Below are positions 22,796 through 32,148 of a stretch of DNA of 64,000 nt, one piece after another. The stretch spans positions 26,681,001 to 26,745,000 of the forward strand of contig NC_134152.1 in NCBI RefSeq assembly GCF_033958435.1. The letters run 5' to 3'. Source of the stretch: Carettochelys insculpta (Eukaryota; Chordata; Testudines; Carettochelyidae). The position numbers and the translations under genes were made by a program. The notes under the pieces were generated by a model. It saw only the letters and a program-made list of their open reading frames with translations, ran no database searches and was not told the DNA's origin. The stretch's first letter is position 1, and each line of letters begins with the position of its first letter.

Positions 22796-22900
22796 GAGCC
22801 TCGTCTAGGCGAGGCCCCACCCGTCCGCCGGCGCGTGTCCGGTAATGGCAGGTCCCCGCAGCTCACGTGGTAATGGCGCGTGGTCCCCACAGCACTGGGG

Positions 22901-23939
22901 TGGGAATCAAGTAGGGCAGAATCGCCCCACAGCCTGTGTGGGAATAGATCGGGGCCTCACGGCGCTGGGGTGGGCATCGGGTTCCGCACAGATCATGGGG
23001 GAATAGACCAGGGGCCCTACAGCACTGAAGCAGTTATCGGGTAGGGGCAGGATCCCCAGAGCCCTGAGGAGGGTTACATAGGAGCATGGTCCTCCCAGCT
23101 CAGTGGGAGTAGAGCACCGAGGGGCAGGGAGAAGGAAGAGCCAAGGTCTGGAATCTAGGATGGCCGAAATATTTTAAAAGTCGTTTAAAAATCATGGTTT
23201 TTATTTTTCCTGTGTTTTAATGTTTGTCGCTCATGCTCTCAATTCAGCTCTGCTGTAGAGGTCAAAACAGCATGTTCTGTTGCAAAGCAGGGGATCCCAG
23301 GCAAATTCCATGTCATGTCAGAAGACAGGCAATATCCATGCCAGGCAGACAGGAGCTTATCTATTTGCCTTGTAGTATTTGTATATAACCAAAAATGTAC
23401 ATGAATTTAGTGCTATACAACCTCGGAATATAGACTATTGCCTGTCTGGAGCTGATGACCATCCATCATAAGGGTTCATCCAAGATACTTAGGGACAGGC
23501 CTATATGAAACCCAATTTATCTGCTCCTGACTAGGCAGGTGTTACACAGTCCTCCTAAAATCTGTGTTTATACTTCTAAATAATTTAGGCATGCCAGCTT
23601 AGATTGCTACGCTATCCATTTATATACCAGGGTTCAGTCCAAAGGATCCCACATATCTAAAGTGTCAGTGTATGTTCATCTGTATCCACAAATAAATCTG
23701 TTATGCCCGAATACATGTCAGTCTTTAAGATGCCATAGCATTCCTCATTGTTTCATAGCCCTAAAGTAAACCAACATCATGCACCTGGGTAGAAGCAGTG
23801 TTCTTTAGCAGTAAGAGCAGAATACTGAGTGGTGTTCTATTCCCAGCACTTCTGCTAACTTCCTCTCTGGTTTGGGGCAAGTTTTATGCATTAAAATTTT
23901 CCAGAGAGTTCTATTTTTGGATTCCAAATTTAACATAAA
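22901..23939. other. No gene recognised
   Basis: The part next to the CpG island has several spaced repeats of a phrase like CACAGC...TGGGG...AATAG (about 22880-23120), a degenerate tandem pattern. The rest is AT-rich without a visible exon. Confidence 0.4.
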
Positions 23940-24120
23940 ATGTCTATGTTGGGTCAGATCAATAATCTGTGTATTCCAATATCCTGTCTTCCAATAGTGG
24001 TTAATGCTAGATGCTTCAGAGGGAATGAACAGAACAGGTAATCATCCAAGTGATCCATCCTGTGTCACCCATTCCCAGCTTTCAGCAAACAGAGGGTGGG
24101 AACACTCCAGAGCATGGTTT
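23940..24120 (+). mobile_element. CR1-like LINE 3' fragment
   Basis: The phrase order (TGGGTCAGATCAAT, TATCCTGTCTTCC, AGAGGGAATGAACAGAACAG, TAATCATCCAAGTGATCCATC, CCATTCCCAGCTTTC) is the familiar layout of an abundant CR1-like repeat of turtles. Assignment rests on recall of that layout; the divergence suggests an old copy. Confidence 0.6.
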
Positions 24121-25377
24121 TGTAAGTTAATGAAAGCTGTGAGTGCTTGAGTCGGACATCCCCCAAAACTATAAGCACTTAAACTTAAGATTCACTTTTG
24201 AAATGTTTGGTCTTTCCTTTCCATTATCTTAACTTTCCTCCCAAAGTATAAATAATAAAAGTTACCTCCCAGAGAATGCTGAGGGTTAATAATTAACTAA
24301 TGTTTGTAAAATAAGAGTCTAGAAATGCAAATTATTATTGCATCTCTGATATTGTTGTCTAGGTAACCCCATAATAAATACCTGACTTTCCAATATAGTA
24401 ATAGGAATGACATGTGTAGAGTGTGATCATGGGATCAGATGAGCTGGAGGAAGGCAGATGGTGTTTTGGATGAAGATGACTAAGGCTGATTCATGCTGTG
24501 TATATGGTGAAAAGCATGTGATGATCATGTGACTCCCTCATAATGCTATTTTATCGTGCTCGCATAATTTACTCTCTTATTTAAGCCATTGGCAGACAAG
24601 ACAAGCCAATGTCTGCCAGTTCCTGGCTCGTTCCTGAAAATACTGTGTCTCTGCCTGAAATTATATTGCATTCTCAGACAACCACTCTTTCAGTACAGGT
24701 TGCAGTCTGATCCATCAGAAATGCTGATCATAGTGACAGCCAGGAGACGCCAGCAGACCAAGAATTAGCCATACTTCTGATTCCCTGGATGTGCATATGA
24801 ACTAAACTGAAACAAGTGATTTTCATGTGCTGTGGTGATGAAGATCTACAAAATAGGAAAATGTCAGAAATTGTGTTGAGGAAGTGGGACCATTGTAGAT
24901 CTTTTCCCTCTTCCACAAAATTATTGCAATGCCAGCAGCCACTGCAGTTTCTTTCCTGCCATTAAGGGCAAACCCTGATTTCTCCTTCATTGGCAACAGT
25001 AGCAGCATGAAGAGTGGTAGAACCCTCCTCAGCTGAACCTGCCAAATGATTAAAGGGACTCCTCCTTTGTGTTGATGTTGATTTCCACCATCTTCCTAAC
25101 TGACTCAAAGAGTGGATGAAGTGGTAGGCAGCACAAAACTGGGTGAATACAATTGTGTCAGGAGCACACATCATAGGACAAAACTGAGAAATTCCTTGAG
25201 GAAGCAGGAAGTTTGAGAGACTGTAGTTAGAGCAGGAGGCTACATTTTTGCAGTTCATTGTTAGTTTGTGGCATTTGCTATAAATGTCAGTGATCATAAA
25301 AAATTGTGGTATGTGGAGTGCAAGAGAAACAGAAAGAGCCTGGATTTGTATCTTGATAAACAACAAGAAGGAGATCA
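24121..25377. other. No gene recognised
   Basis: The minus-strand frame at about 24962-25378 (138 codons) has no family motif and no splice or promoter context, so I treat it as chance. Confidence 0.4.
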
Positions 25378-25480
25378 TATTACAGATGAGGAAATTGAGT
25401 CACAGGACAGAATATATTATTTATCTGGTGTCACATAGCAATCAGTGGTATAGATGAGGATTCAATAATACCTAGAGCAT
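25378..25480 (+). mobile_element. MIR-like SINE fragment
   Basis: Contains TACAGATGAGGAAATTGAG...CACAGGACAG...CACATAGCAA...AGTGG...GAGGATTC in the order of the conserved MIR core, with moderate divergence. Confidence 0.65.
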
Positions 25481-26142
25481 AATATATCCAAGAGTCATGC
25501 AGGTATGATAGGTAGTAAGGCATCAGAGCTCAGGGGCACTGAAATAGTGCTCGGTCTGTAGAAATCATTCACCTCCAGGCAATCAGGTGCCAAATAATTC
25601 CATTTCTGTTGACAGAGCTATGATGTCGCTTTCTCTGTTCACCTACGCCCAGTTTATATATTGCAAGAAGTTGAACTACGTGCAGTTTTTGCTCCACAGC
25701 ATAGGAGTTTCACATGGGATCTCTGACCACTTAGGTCAAAGTGATCCTAGTGGGCATGGCCCTATTAGCAACAGTTTTATATATGCAGAAACCACATGAT
25801 CAAGCCCAGCATTCTTTACAAAGTCTGCAGAGACATTCTTCAGACAGTGTTTTTCTGTCCTCATCTACAGTTGTTCATAAGGAAATAAGTATGTATTGTT
25901 TCTTAGACAACATTTAGTGCTCAGGTTTGAGCCATTTCTCCTTTTGATGCTACATGTTGCTTGTCAGTGATGAACTGTCACCTTCTGGCGTTGCAGTCCA
26001 AGCCAGTGGGGTTTGTGTCACTGCCTGCCCTGTAACCCTGAATGTCTCCAAAATCTTTGCTGCTATAGGTCCCATGTTTGAATTCTACCAGCCAGTATAA
26101 CAGTAAGCAGTGAGCGCCTCTGTGTTAAGCAGCTCTGACTTA

Positions 26143-26432
26143 GGTTTGGTGTACACTAGGCAGATAAGTCAATCACAGATATGCAATTCTAGATACAGCA
26201 GTTGTGTAGCTCGAATTGACTTATCTGTAATCGGCTTACCTGCTCATCTTCACAGAAGAAGTCAACAGGAGAAACTTTCCCATCAATCTCCCTTACTCCT
26301 TGCGACATTGACGAGCGTAGGGGTTGACTGCTGACCCCAGATAGAAACACGTGAAATTTAGCTACCAGATGCACAAAATCAAACTCCAGAAGACTGACCC
26401 TGACCGGGTCAATATTCTGTGTAGTCAGCAGC
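26143..26432. mobile_element. TIR element related to 58235-58529
   Basis: Starts GGTTTGGTGTACACTAGGCAG and ends near GTGTAGTCAGCAGCC. The interior matches the element at 58235-58529 (GATAAGTCAAT, GCAATTCTAGATACAGCA, CAATCTCCCTTACTCCT, GGGGTTGACTGC). The duplication is only partial (TTA against TAC). Confidence 0.6.
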
Positions 26433-27114
26433 CTACTTATTTTGCCCCTGCCACAATCTGGACTCCACCTGCCTTGGTTACACCTGGCAAAATGACTCAA
26501 ATATGCCCAGTGTTGAATTTTCCCAAAAACATGTTCTCTGCAATGTCCAGCCCTCTCCTGGACCATCAGAGTGCTGTTAAGTTTCATTTGTTCCTTTAAA
26601 GCAGGGGTGGGCAAAATTAGCCCTAGGGACCGGATCTGGCCCACCAAGCATTTCTGTCCAGTCCAGGCAGCTGATTAGCAGAGCATGCATACTTTCAGCC
26701 AGCAGCATGTGTTCAACTGTCCCTCGCTCCACCTCATTCCATCTGCAGCCAAGCTGCACCTAGGATTCCCTTGCTAGCTGTGCAGAGGGGGAGAGGGTGG
26801 AGAGTAGACGGTAATGCTGGGGAGGGAGAGACACACAGTGGAGCTGCTGCAGTCTGATATGGATGGTAAATGACTCACGAAGGCATACAGAGCAGGAGAG
26901 GTGGGAACAACAGAGCAGGACAAATTGCCCTTAAAGAGACAGGGTGGCTTCTCTTAAAAACTTACTCAGCAACAGCCAGCACACACAATCTATGTCACCG
27001 TCACACATATCCAGTCTGTTCCACACACACCATCACTGTCACATATGCACAGCAGCAAACACTCAATCGGTGTCACAAAATCCATCTCTCATTTAAGAAA
27101 TGTTTCTCTTTCAT

Positions 27115-27175
27115 AAGCTTATGCTCCAAAATATCTGTTAGTCTATAAGGTGCCACAGGACTTCTTGTTGCAGCA
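27115..27175 (+). repeat. 5' partial tail copy (pseudo-LTR segment)
   Basis: AAGCTTATGCTCC...TATCTGTTAGTCTATAAGGTGCCACAGGA is the same tail as at 29430-29480. It begins within six bases of the predicted hammerhead cleavage position (GCTT|ATGC), which may mean this 5' end was set by self-cleaved RNA. Confidence 0.65.
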
Positions 27176-28589
27176 AGAAGCCTACTTTCTGGATCTGGAA
27201 GCCTACTTTCGCCGTCTCAGACTCAAAGAATACTTTCAACACAACACTGACCAACACACCATTACACAGACAACCTCCCAGCAGCACAAGAAGAATAACT
27301 CCACGTGGACTCCTCCCGAGGGCAGAAATAACAGTCTGGACCTATACATAGAATGCTTCCGCCGACACGCACAGACAGAAATTGTGGAGAAACAACATTG
27401 TTTGCCTCACAACCTCAGTCATGCGGAACGCAATGCCATCCACAGCCTCAGAAGCAACCCTGACATTATAATCAAAGAGGCAGATAAAGGAGGAGCTACT
27501 GTCATCATGGACAGGTCTGACTACCAGAAGGAGGCTTCCAGACAACTCTGCAATACCAGATTTTACAGGCTACTTTCCTCAGACCCCACCGAGGAATACA
27601 CTAAAAAACTACACCATCTGCTCAGGACACTCCCTACACAAGCACAAGAACAGATCTACACCAACACACCTCTAGAGCCCCGTCCAGGGTTATTCTACTT
27701 ACTACCCAAGATCCACAAGCCTGGAAATCCTGGACGCCCCATCGTCTCCGGTATTGGCACTCTCACTGAAGGACTGTCTGGTTATGTGGACTCTCTCCTC
27801 AGACCCTATGTCACCAACACCCCCAGCTACCTCTGCGACACCACTGACTTCCTGAGAAGACTGCAATACGTTGGTGACCTACCAGAAAACACTGTCCTAG
27901 CAACCATGGATGTAGAGGCTCTGTATACCAACATCCCACACAAAGATGGAATAAATGCTGTCCGGAACAGTATCCCTGATGATGCTACAGCACATCTGGC
28001 GGCTGAGCTCTGCAACTTTATACTCACACACAACTATTTCAGATTCGGTGACAATATATACCTTGAAATCAGCGGCACAGCTATGGGTACCTGCATGGCC
28101 CCTCAATATGCCAATATTTTCATGGCTGACCTAGAACAATGCTTCCTCAACTCTCGTCCACTAACACCCCGGCTCTATTTACGCTACATTGACGACATCT
28201 TCATCATCTGGACCCATGGGAAGGAGACTCTGGAGGAATTGCACCGGGACTTCAACAACTTCCACCCCAACATCAAACTCAGCCTGGACCAATCTACACA
28301 GGAGATCCACTTCCTTGACACTACCGTGCTTATACACAATGGACACATCAGTACCACCCTGTACCGTAAACCCACTGACCGCTACGCCTACCTTCATGCC
28401 TCCAGCTTCCATCGCAGACACACCACACGATCCATCGTTTACAGCCAAGCACTTAGATGCAACCGCATTTGTTCCAACCCCTCCGACAGAGACAAACACC
28501 CACAGGATCTGCACCAAGCATTCTTGAGACTGCAATACCCACCTGAGGAAGTGAGAAAACAAATCAACAGAGCCAGATGTGTACCATGA
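27150..28589 (+). CDS. Penelope-like reverse transcriptase frame, ends at an in-frame TGA
   Basis: 479 codons. Numbered from a GTG at 27150, which lies in tail-derived sequence and is unlikely to be the true start; the frame is open further upstream without an ATG. Typical Penelope RT motifs are in order: KEADKGGATVIMDR near residues 109-122, LPKIHKPGNPGRP near 185-200, the first catalytic Asp in MDVEALYTNIPH (D254), GTAMGTCMAPQYAN near 310, YIDD at 346-349 with both catalytic Asps, and FLDTTV near 390. There are no frameshifts. The TGA at 28587-28589 separates it from the endonuclease frame, which continues in the same frame, so one nonsense change (consistent with CGA to TGA decay at a CpG) splits what is normally one protein. 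RT copies element RNA at the target site. Confidence 0.88.
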   Translation: MPQDFLLQQEAYFLDLEAYFRRLRLKEYFQHNTDQHTITQTTSQQHKKNNSTWTPPEGRNNSLDLYIECFRRHAQTEIVEKQHCLPHNLSHAERNAIHSLRSNPDIIIKEADKGGATVIMDRSDYQKEASRQLCNTRFYRLLSSDPTEEYTKKLHHLLRTLPTQAQEQIYTNTPLEPRPGLFYLLPKIHKPGNPGRPIVSGIGTLTEGLSGYVDSLLRPYVTNTPSYLCDTTDFLRRLQYVGDLPENTVLATMDVEALYTNIPHKDGINAVRNSIPDDATAHLAAELCNFILTHNYFRFGDNIYLEISGTAMGTCMAPQYANIFMADLEQCFLNSRPLTPRLYLRYIDDIFIIWTHGKETLEELHRDFNNFHPNIKLSLDQSTQEIHFLDTTVLIHNGHISTTLYRKPTDRYAYLHASSFHRRHTTRSIVYSQALRCNRICSNPSDRDKHPQDLHQAFLRLQYPPEEVRKQINRARCVP

Positions 28590-29330
28590 AGCCTCCTACT
28601 ACAGGACAAGCCCAAGAGAGAAACCAACAGAACACCACTAGCCATCACCTACAGTCCTCAGCTAAAACCTCTACAGCGCATCATCAGGGATCTACAACCC
28701 ATCCTGGACAATGATCCCACACTTTCACAGGCCTTGGGAGGCAGACCTATGATTTCTCACAGACAACCTGCCAACCTAAAACAAATCCTAACAAGCAACT
28801 ATACACCGCACCACAGTCACTCCATCTCAGGGACCCATCCATGCAACAAACCTCGTTGCCAGCTCTGCCCACATATACACACGCGCAACATCATTAGAGA
28901 ACCTAACCGGATCAGCCACTCCATCGTGGGTTCATTCAGCTGCACATCTACCAATGTGATTTATGCCATCATGTGCCAGCAATGCCCCTCTGCCATATAC
29001 ATCGGACAAACTGGACAGTCTCTACGTAAAAGAATAAATGCACACAAATCAGACATCAGAAATGGCAATATACAAAAACCCATAGGAGAGCACTTCAATC
29101 TCCCAGGACACACAGTAGCAGATTTAAAAGTAGCTATCCTGCAGCAAAGAAATTTCAAGACCAGACTCCAAAGAGAAATTGCTGAGCTACAATTCATCTG
29201 CAAATTCAGTACCCTCAGCTCAGGATTAAACAAAGATTGTGAATGGCTGGCTAAATACAAAAGCAGCTTCCCCTCTCTTGGAGTTCACACCTCCAGATCT
29301 ACTGATGACAATACAACTCAGCCTGCCTGA
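28590..29330 (+). CDS. Penelope-like GIY-YIG endonuclease frame
   Basis: The frame continues from the TGA with no further stop to TGA at 29328-29330; its first ATG is at 28734 (198 codons). Counting from that ATG: a cysteine group C37, C42, C45 plus C70, C81, C84 (the zinc-binding region of Neptune-like elements), the GIY-like VIYAI at 75-79, YIGQT at 89-93, the Arg-rich helix SLRKRINAH, and the REIAELQFI segment with the catalytic Glu near 148. This enzyme nicks target DNA. With the stop in place it could be made only by readthrough or internal start. The protein break and a fairly intact sequence suggest a recently dead or nearly live copy. Confidence 0.85.
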   Translation, partial: SLLLQDKPKRETNRTPLAITYSPQLKPLQRIIRDLQPILDNDPTLSQALGGRPMISHRQPANLKQILTSNYTPHHSHSISGTHPCNKPRCQLCPHIHTRNIIREPNRISHSIVGSFSCTSTNVIYAIMCQQCPSAIYIGQTGQSLRKRINAHKSDIRNGNIQKPIGEHFNLPGHTVADLKVAILQQRNFKTRLQREIAELQFICKFSTLSSGLNKDCEWLAKYKSSFPSLGVHTSRSTDDNTTQPA

Positions 29331-29401
29331 CTGAGCTAACCTCGTTATCCCCAGCCTTGCTCTGGCCTATTTATACCTGGCCTTGCAGATTTCCAGGACC
29401 A

Positions 29402-29439
29402 GCATCTGAAGAAGTGAGTTAACTCACGAAATCTCATGC
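29402..29439 (+). ncRNA. Hammerhead-ribozyme-like motif in the Penelope 3' region
   Basis: GCAT (29402-29405), CTGAAGA (29406-29412), an extra A, a five-pair helix II (GTGAG/CTCAC, TTAA loop), GAA, ATCT C (A15.1-U16.1 and cleavage base C), then ATGC (29436-29439) pairing with GCAT. All core positions match a type I hammerhead except the extra A. Helix III is only one pair, so activity may need a dimer. Penelope-like elements of many animals are known to carry such ribozymes. Confidence 0.7.
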
Positions 29440-29527
29440 GCTAAACTTTTCTGTTAGTCTATAAGGTGCCACAGGACCCTTCGTTGCTGCTACAGATCCG
29501 GACTAACACGGCTACCCCTCTGATACA

Positions 29528-29580
29528 GGACTTCTTGTTGTTTTTGAAGATGTAGACTAACTTGGTTACCCATCTGATAC
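29528..29580 (+). repeat. Second, truncated tail copy
   Basis: AGGACTTCTTGTTGTTTTTG...GTAGACTAACTTGGTTACCC...CTGATAC repeats the preceding tail (29474-29527) in direct orientation, giving a short tandem end. Confidence 0.75.
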
Positions 29581-29739
29581 TCATTTTCTTTGTCTCTGTC
29601 TCTCTCTAGCTGCCTACCCACAACCCTTCTGTTCAAGAGGCACTACCTCCTCCAGGGAGCCCAGAGCCGGATCATGACAAGTACCAAAATTCGTGGCACA
29701 GACCCGCTGTGAAAATTATTGCCCACCCCTGCTTTAAAA

Positions 29740-30848
29740 ACACAATGCCCAGCAGCTTGCCACATTAACTCAAATTAATGTTCACTTTAAACCCAAGGGT
29801 AGGTTGTTTTATATTAAAAGATTAAAAGTTGGTTTAGATTAAAAGTAAAACAACTTTATTAACAAAAGGAGATAGGCTCTTAAGTGAACTCACATATACA
29901 GAATAGAGTTAGAAATGCTAACAAGCAAATAAGTGAAAACATGCTGTCAAGAGGCTACAACATAAGCTACAGCCTTTGTTCAAGGTAGTTTCCTTACCAA
30001 TTGACCTTACAGCAAGATGTCTGACTACTCTGGTCAGGATCCCTCACAAAGTTCAAAGAGTTCCATTCCTGTGTCTTTTGAGGTGATAACTTAAGGTTCC
30101 TTGCCCCTCTCTTGTGTAGTCCAGTCTACCTTTGAATTGGGTTCTTCTGAAGGGCACCGCCAAAGTAAAATTAATTGAAGCTATGAGAAAGGCAACAGAG
30201 TGAAGAAAACAAAAGTCCATTTTGGTTTCTACCTCCACTGATATTTGCGAAAATGCAAATTGTTTATTTCCTTCAGTTTGCTCCCCTGCCATGATGTTGA
30301 GTGGTTATCTCCCCCCTTGTTGGTTTGAAAGTTCTGTTTACTTTCTTTGTAAAGGGCATTCCCATTGTCTCACAGTGTACCTTGGAAATACTTTAGAGTA
30401 ACAGAACCACATTCCTTTGCCTGCCCTGTAACCCTGAATGCCATAAGGAGAAATAAAATTAGTCCTGTGTGCTAGATACACTTTGACAACATCATTTCCA
30501 AATATGTTTGTAGTTTTCAATACAATAATATGAATGGTCATTGTATTATTAGATTTCTGTTCATATCTTACAAGTCATTTTTTTAGATACAGGTTATAGT
30601 ACTAGAGAGTTGGTTACGATATTTGTGAACTGGTTAGGCCCACTGAAATTCACTAATAGATTCTAATGAGGCCCTTGCATCATGATGTTGTTAGAGTCAC
30701 ACGTAGTGAGTCTCAAGTGCATCTTCCAAGCTTGCTTAGCATATACATACATTAAAATGGCAACAACTGAAAGTCCTATGAAAATAGCAAAAGGACAACA
30801 GAAGCCTGTCTGAGCACATCAGGGATGTGAAGAGAAAAATAAGTGATT
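29740..30848. other. No gene recognised
   Basis: A/T-rich part with ACTTTATTAACAAAAGG-like phrases (about 29820-29900), of a kind often seen in old retroelement LTR-like repeats, but no ends could be defined. No exon seen. Confidence 0.35.
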
Positions 30849-31105
30849 GGCCATGTCTACACTACAAAAATAACTTCAAAGTTGCTAGTAACAGACTTTG
30901 AAGTTGAACATCTACGCATGCCCTACTTTGAAGTAGGGCACTAGTCCATTCCCAGGAATGGAGTAAGGACTTGGAGGTTGTGCTCCCCTACTTCGAAGTT
31001 AACTTTGAAGTAAGGGAAAATGTGCGTAGACTCTCTTCTGGCTGCTTTGAAGTAGTGCCTAACTTCGAAGTTAACTTCGAAGGTAGTTTCTAGTGTAGAC
31101 GCACC
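30849..31105. mobile_element. TIR element, AACTTCGAAGTTA type
   Basis: Ends GGCCATGTCTACACTAC and TCTAGTGTAGACGCACC. The interior is built from AACTTTGAAGTTA/AACTTCGAAGTTA inverted repeats and would fold into several hairpins. No clear duplication. Confidence 0.7.
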
Positions 31106-31463
31106 CACTGGGTTTATACAAAGATAAACAATATGATAGACCTAGAAGAAGAAAATCAGGCACAGGAATGTTCTGTGGACAATTATGGAACCATCATAAC
31201 AAAAGTAATAATCAGTAAGCAGCTGCAAATCTTGCTAATGCCACCAATAAAGCAAGAATTATGTAAAAATGGACATATTATTCTGGATTCTGCATTAAGA
31301 CAAATTAAACTCTATTCCTTGAGTTTCTGATACTGGGTAAGGGTGTAAGCGAGGTGAAACGTATGTTGCCTTATCTATGACTATGCTGTGACTTGCAGAG
31401 AGACTATGTAAGAATCTATGAGGAAGATAGGTTTGTACTCTAATTTAAAGGAAGAATCATCTA
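31106..31463. other. Short unique spacer between two TIR elements
   Basis: About 360 bases of AT-rich sequence with no exon or repeat recognised. Confidence 0.4.
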
Positions 31464-32145
31464 GGCTACGTCTACACGTGAAGCCTACATCGAAGTAGCC
31501 TATTTCGATGAATAATGTCTACACGTCCTCCAGGGCTGGCAACGTCGATGTTCAACATTGACGTTGCGCAGCACCACATCGAAATAGGCGCAGCGAGGGA
31601 ACGTCTACACGCCACAGTAGCACACATCGAAATAAGGGTGCCAGGCACAGCTGCAGACAGGGTCACAGGGCGGACTCAACAGCCAGCCGCTCCCTTAAAG
31701 GGCCCCTCCCAGACACACTTGCACTAAACAGCACAAGATCCACAGAGCCAACAACGAATTGCAGACCCTGTGCATGCAGCATGAATCCCCCGCTGCAGCA
31801 GCAGCAGCCAGAAGCCCTGGGCTAAGGGCTGCTGCACACGGTGACCATAGAGCCCCGCACGGGCTGGAGAGACAGCATCTCTCAACCCCCCAGCTGATGG
31901 CTGCCATGGAGGACCCCACAATTTCGACGTTGCGGGACGCGGATCGTCTACACGGTCCCTTCTTCGACGTTGAACGTCGAAGTAGGGCGCTATTCTGATC
32001 CCCTCATGAGGTTAGCGACTTCGACGTCTCGCCGCCTAACGTCGAAGTTAACTTCGAAATAGCGCCTGACGCATGTAGCCGTGACGAGCGCTATTTCGAA
32101 GTTAGTGCCGCTACTTCGAAGTAGCGTGCACGTGTAGACACAGCT
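31464..32145 (+). mobile_element. TIR element with Ala-rich core, copy 2 (CpG-rich, young-looking)
   Basis: Starts GGCTACGTCTACACGTG, ends GTGCACGTGTAGACACAGCT, and CTA flanks both sides (31461-31463 and 32146-32148). The core matches copies 1 and 3 and holds the frame with PAAAAAARSPGLRAAAHGDHRAP. The subterminal parts keep many CpGs (GACGTCTCGCCGCC, ACTTCGAAGTAGCG), unlike copy 1, which suggests a more recent insertion. Confidence 0.8.
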
Positions 32146-32148
32146 CTA

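Larger units (their letters stand above)
22130..22900. promoter_or_regulatory. ZFAND2A: CpG island and promoter of ZFAND2A
   Basis: GC- and CpG-rich block around the non-coding first exon. On the minus strand, upstream to downstream, it holds a heat-shock-type TTCTAGAA, an inverted CCAAT box (22709-22713 on the plus strand), two TGACNNNGC sites, a GC box, a TATA-like GGATAAAAGG, then the first exon and its donor. Confidence 0.85.
27115..29580 (+). mobile_element. Near-complete Penelope-like retroelement (Neptune-type)
   Basis: Parts in order: a partial tail copy at the 5' end (27115-27175, pseudo-LTR-like), reverse transcriptase frame, GIY-YIG endonuclease frame, a short 3' region, a hammerhead-like core, the tail ending GACTAACACGGCTACCCC, and a second partial tail (29528-29580). 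Upstream tail sequence and a repeated downstream tail fit the pseudo-LTR arrangement known for Penelope-like elements. The flanks share only TCAT (27111-27114 and 29581-29584), which is weak support for the ends. Confidence 0.85.
26602..29731. mobile_element. hAT-type element hosting a nested Penelope-like element
   Basis: Termini CAGGGGTGGGCAAAATTA and its inverse TAATTTTCACAG.../ATTATTGCCCACCCCTG mark a hAT element. Flanks CTTTAAAG (26594-26601) and CTTTAAAA (29732-29739) match at seven of eight positions. The hAT's own sequence is only about 26602-27114 and 29585-29731; the middle is the Penelope-like insertion. No hAT transposase frame is visible. Confidence 0.85.

Noticed and set aside
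22143..22890. Minus-strand frames of 101 and 127 codons in the ZFAND2A promoter island
   Set aside because: They overlap the mapped promoter and first exon, are Pro/Arg/Gly-rich, and have no recognisable domain.
26189..26647. 152-codon minus-strand frame
   Set aside because: It crosses the ends of a TIR element and of a hAT element, so it joins unrelated repeats.
28179..28562. Minus-strand and second plus-frame ORFs inside the Penelope RT
   Set aside because: Shadows of the real RT frame; no motifs of their own.
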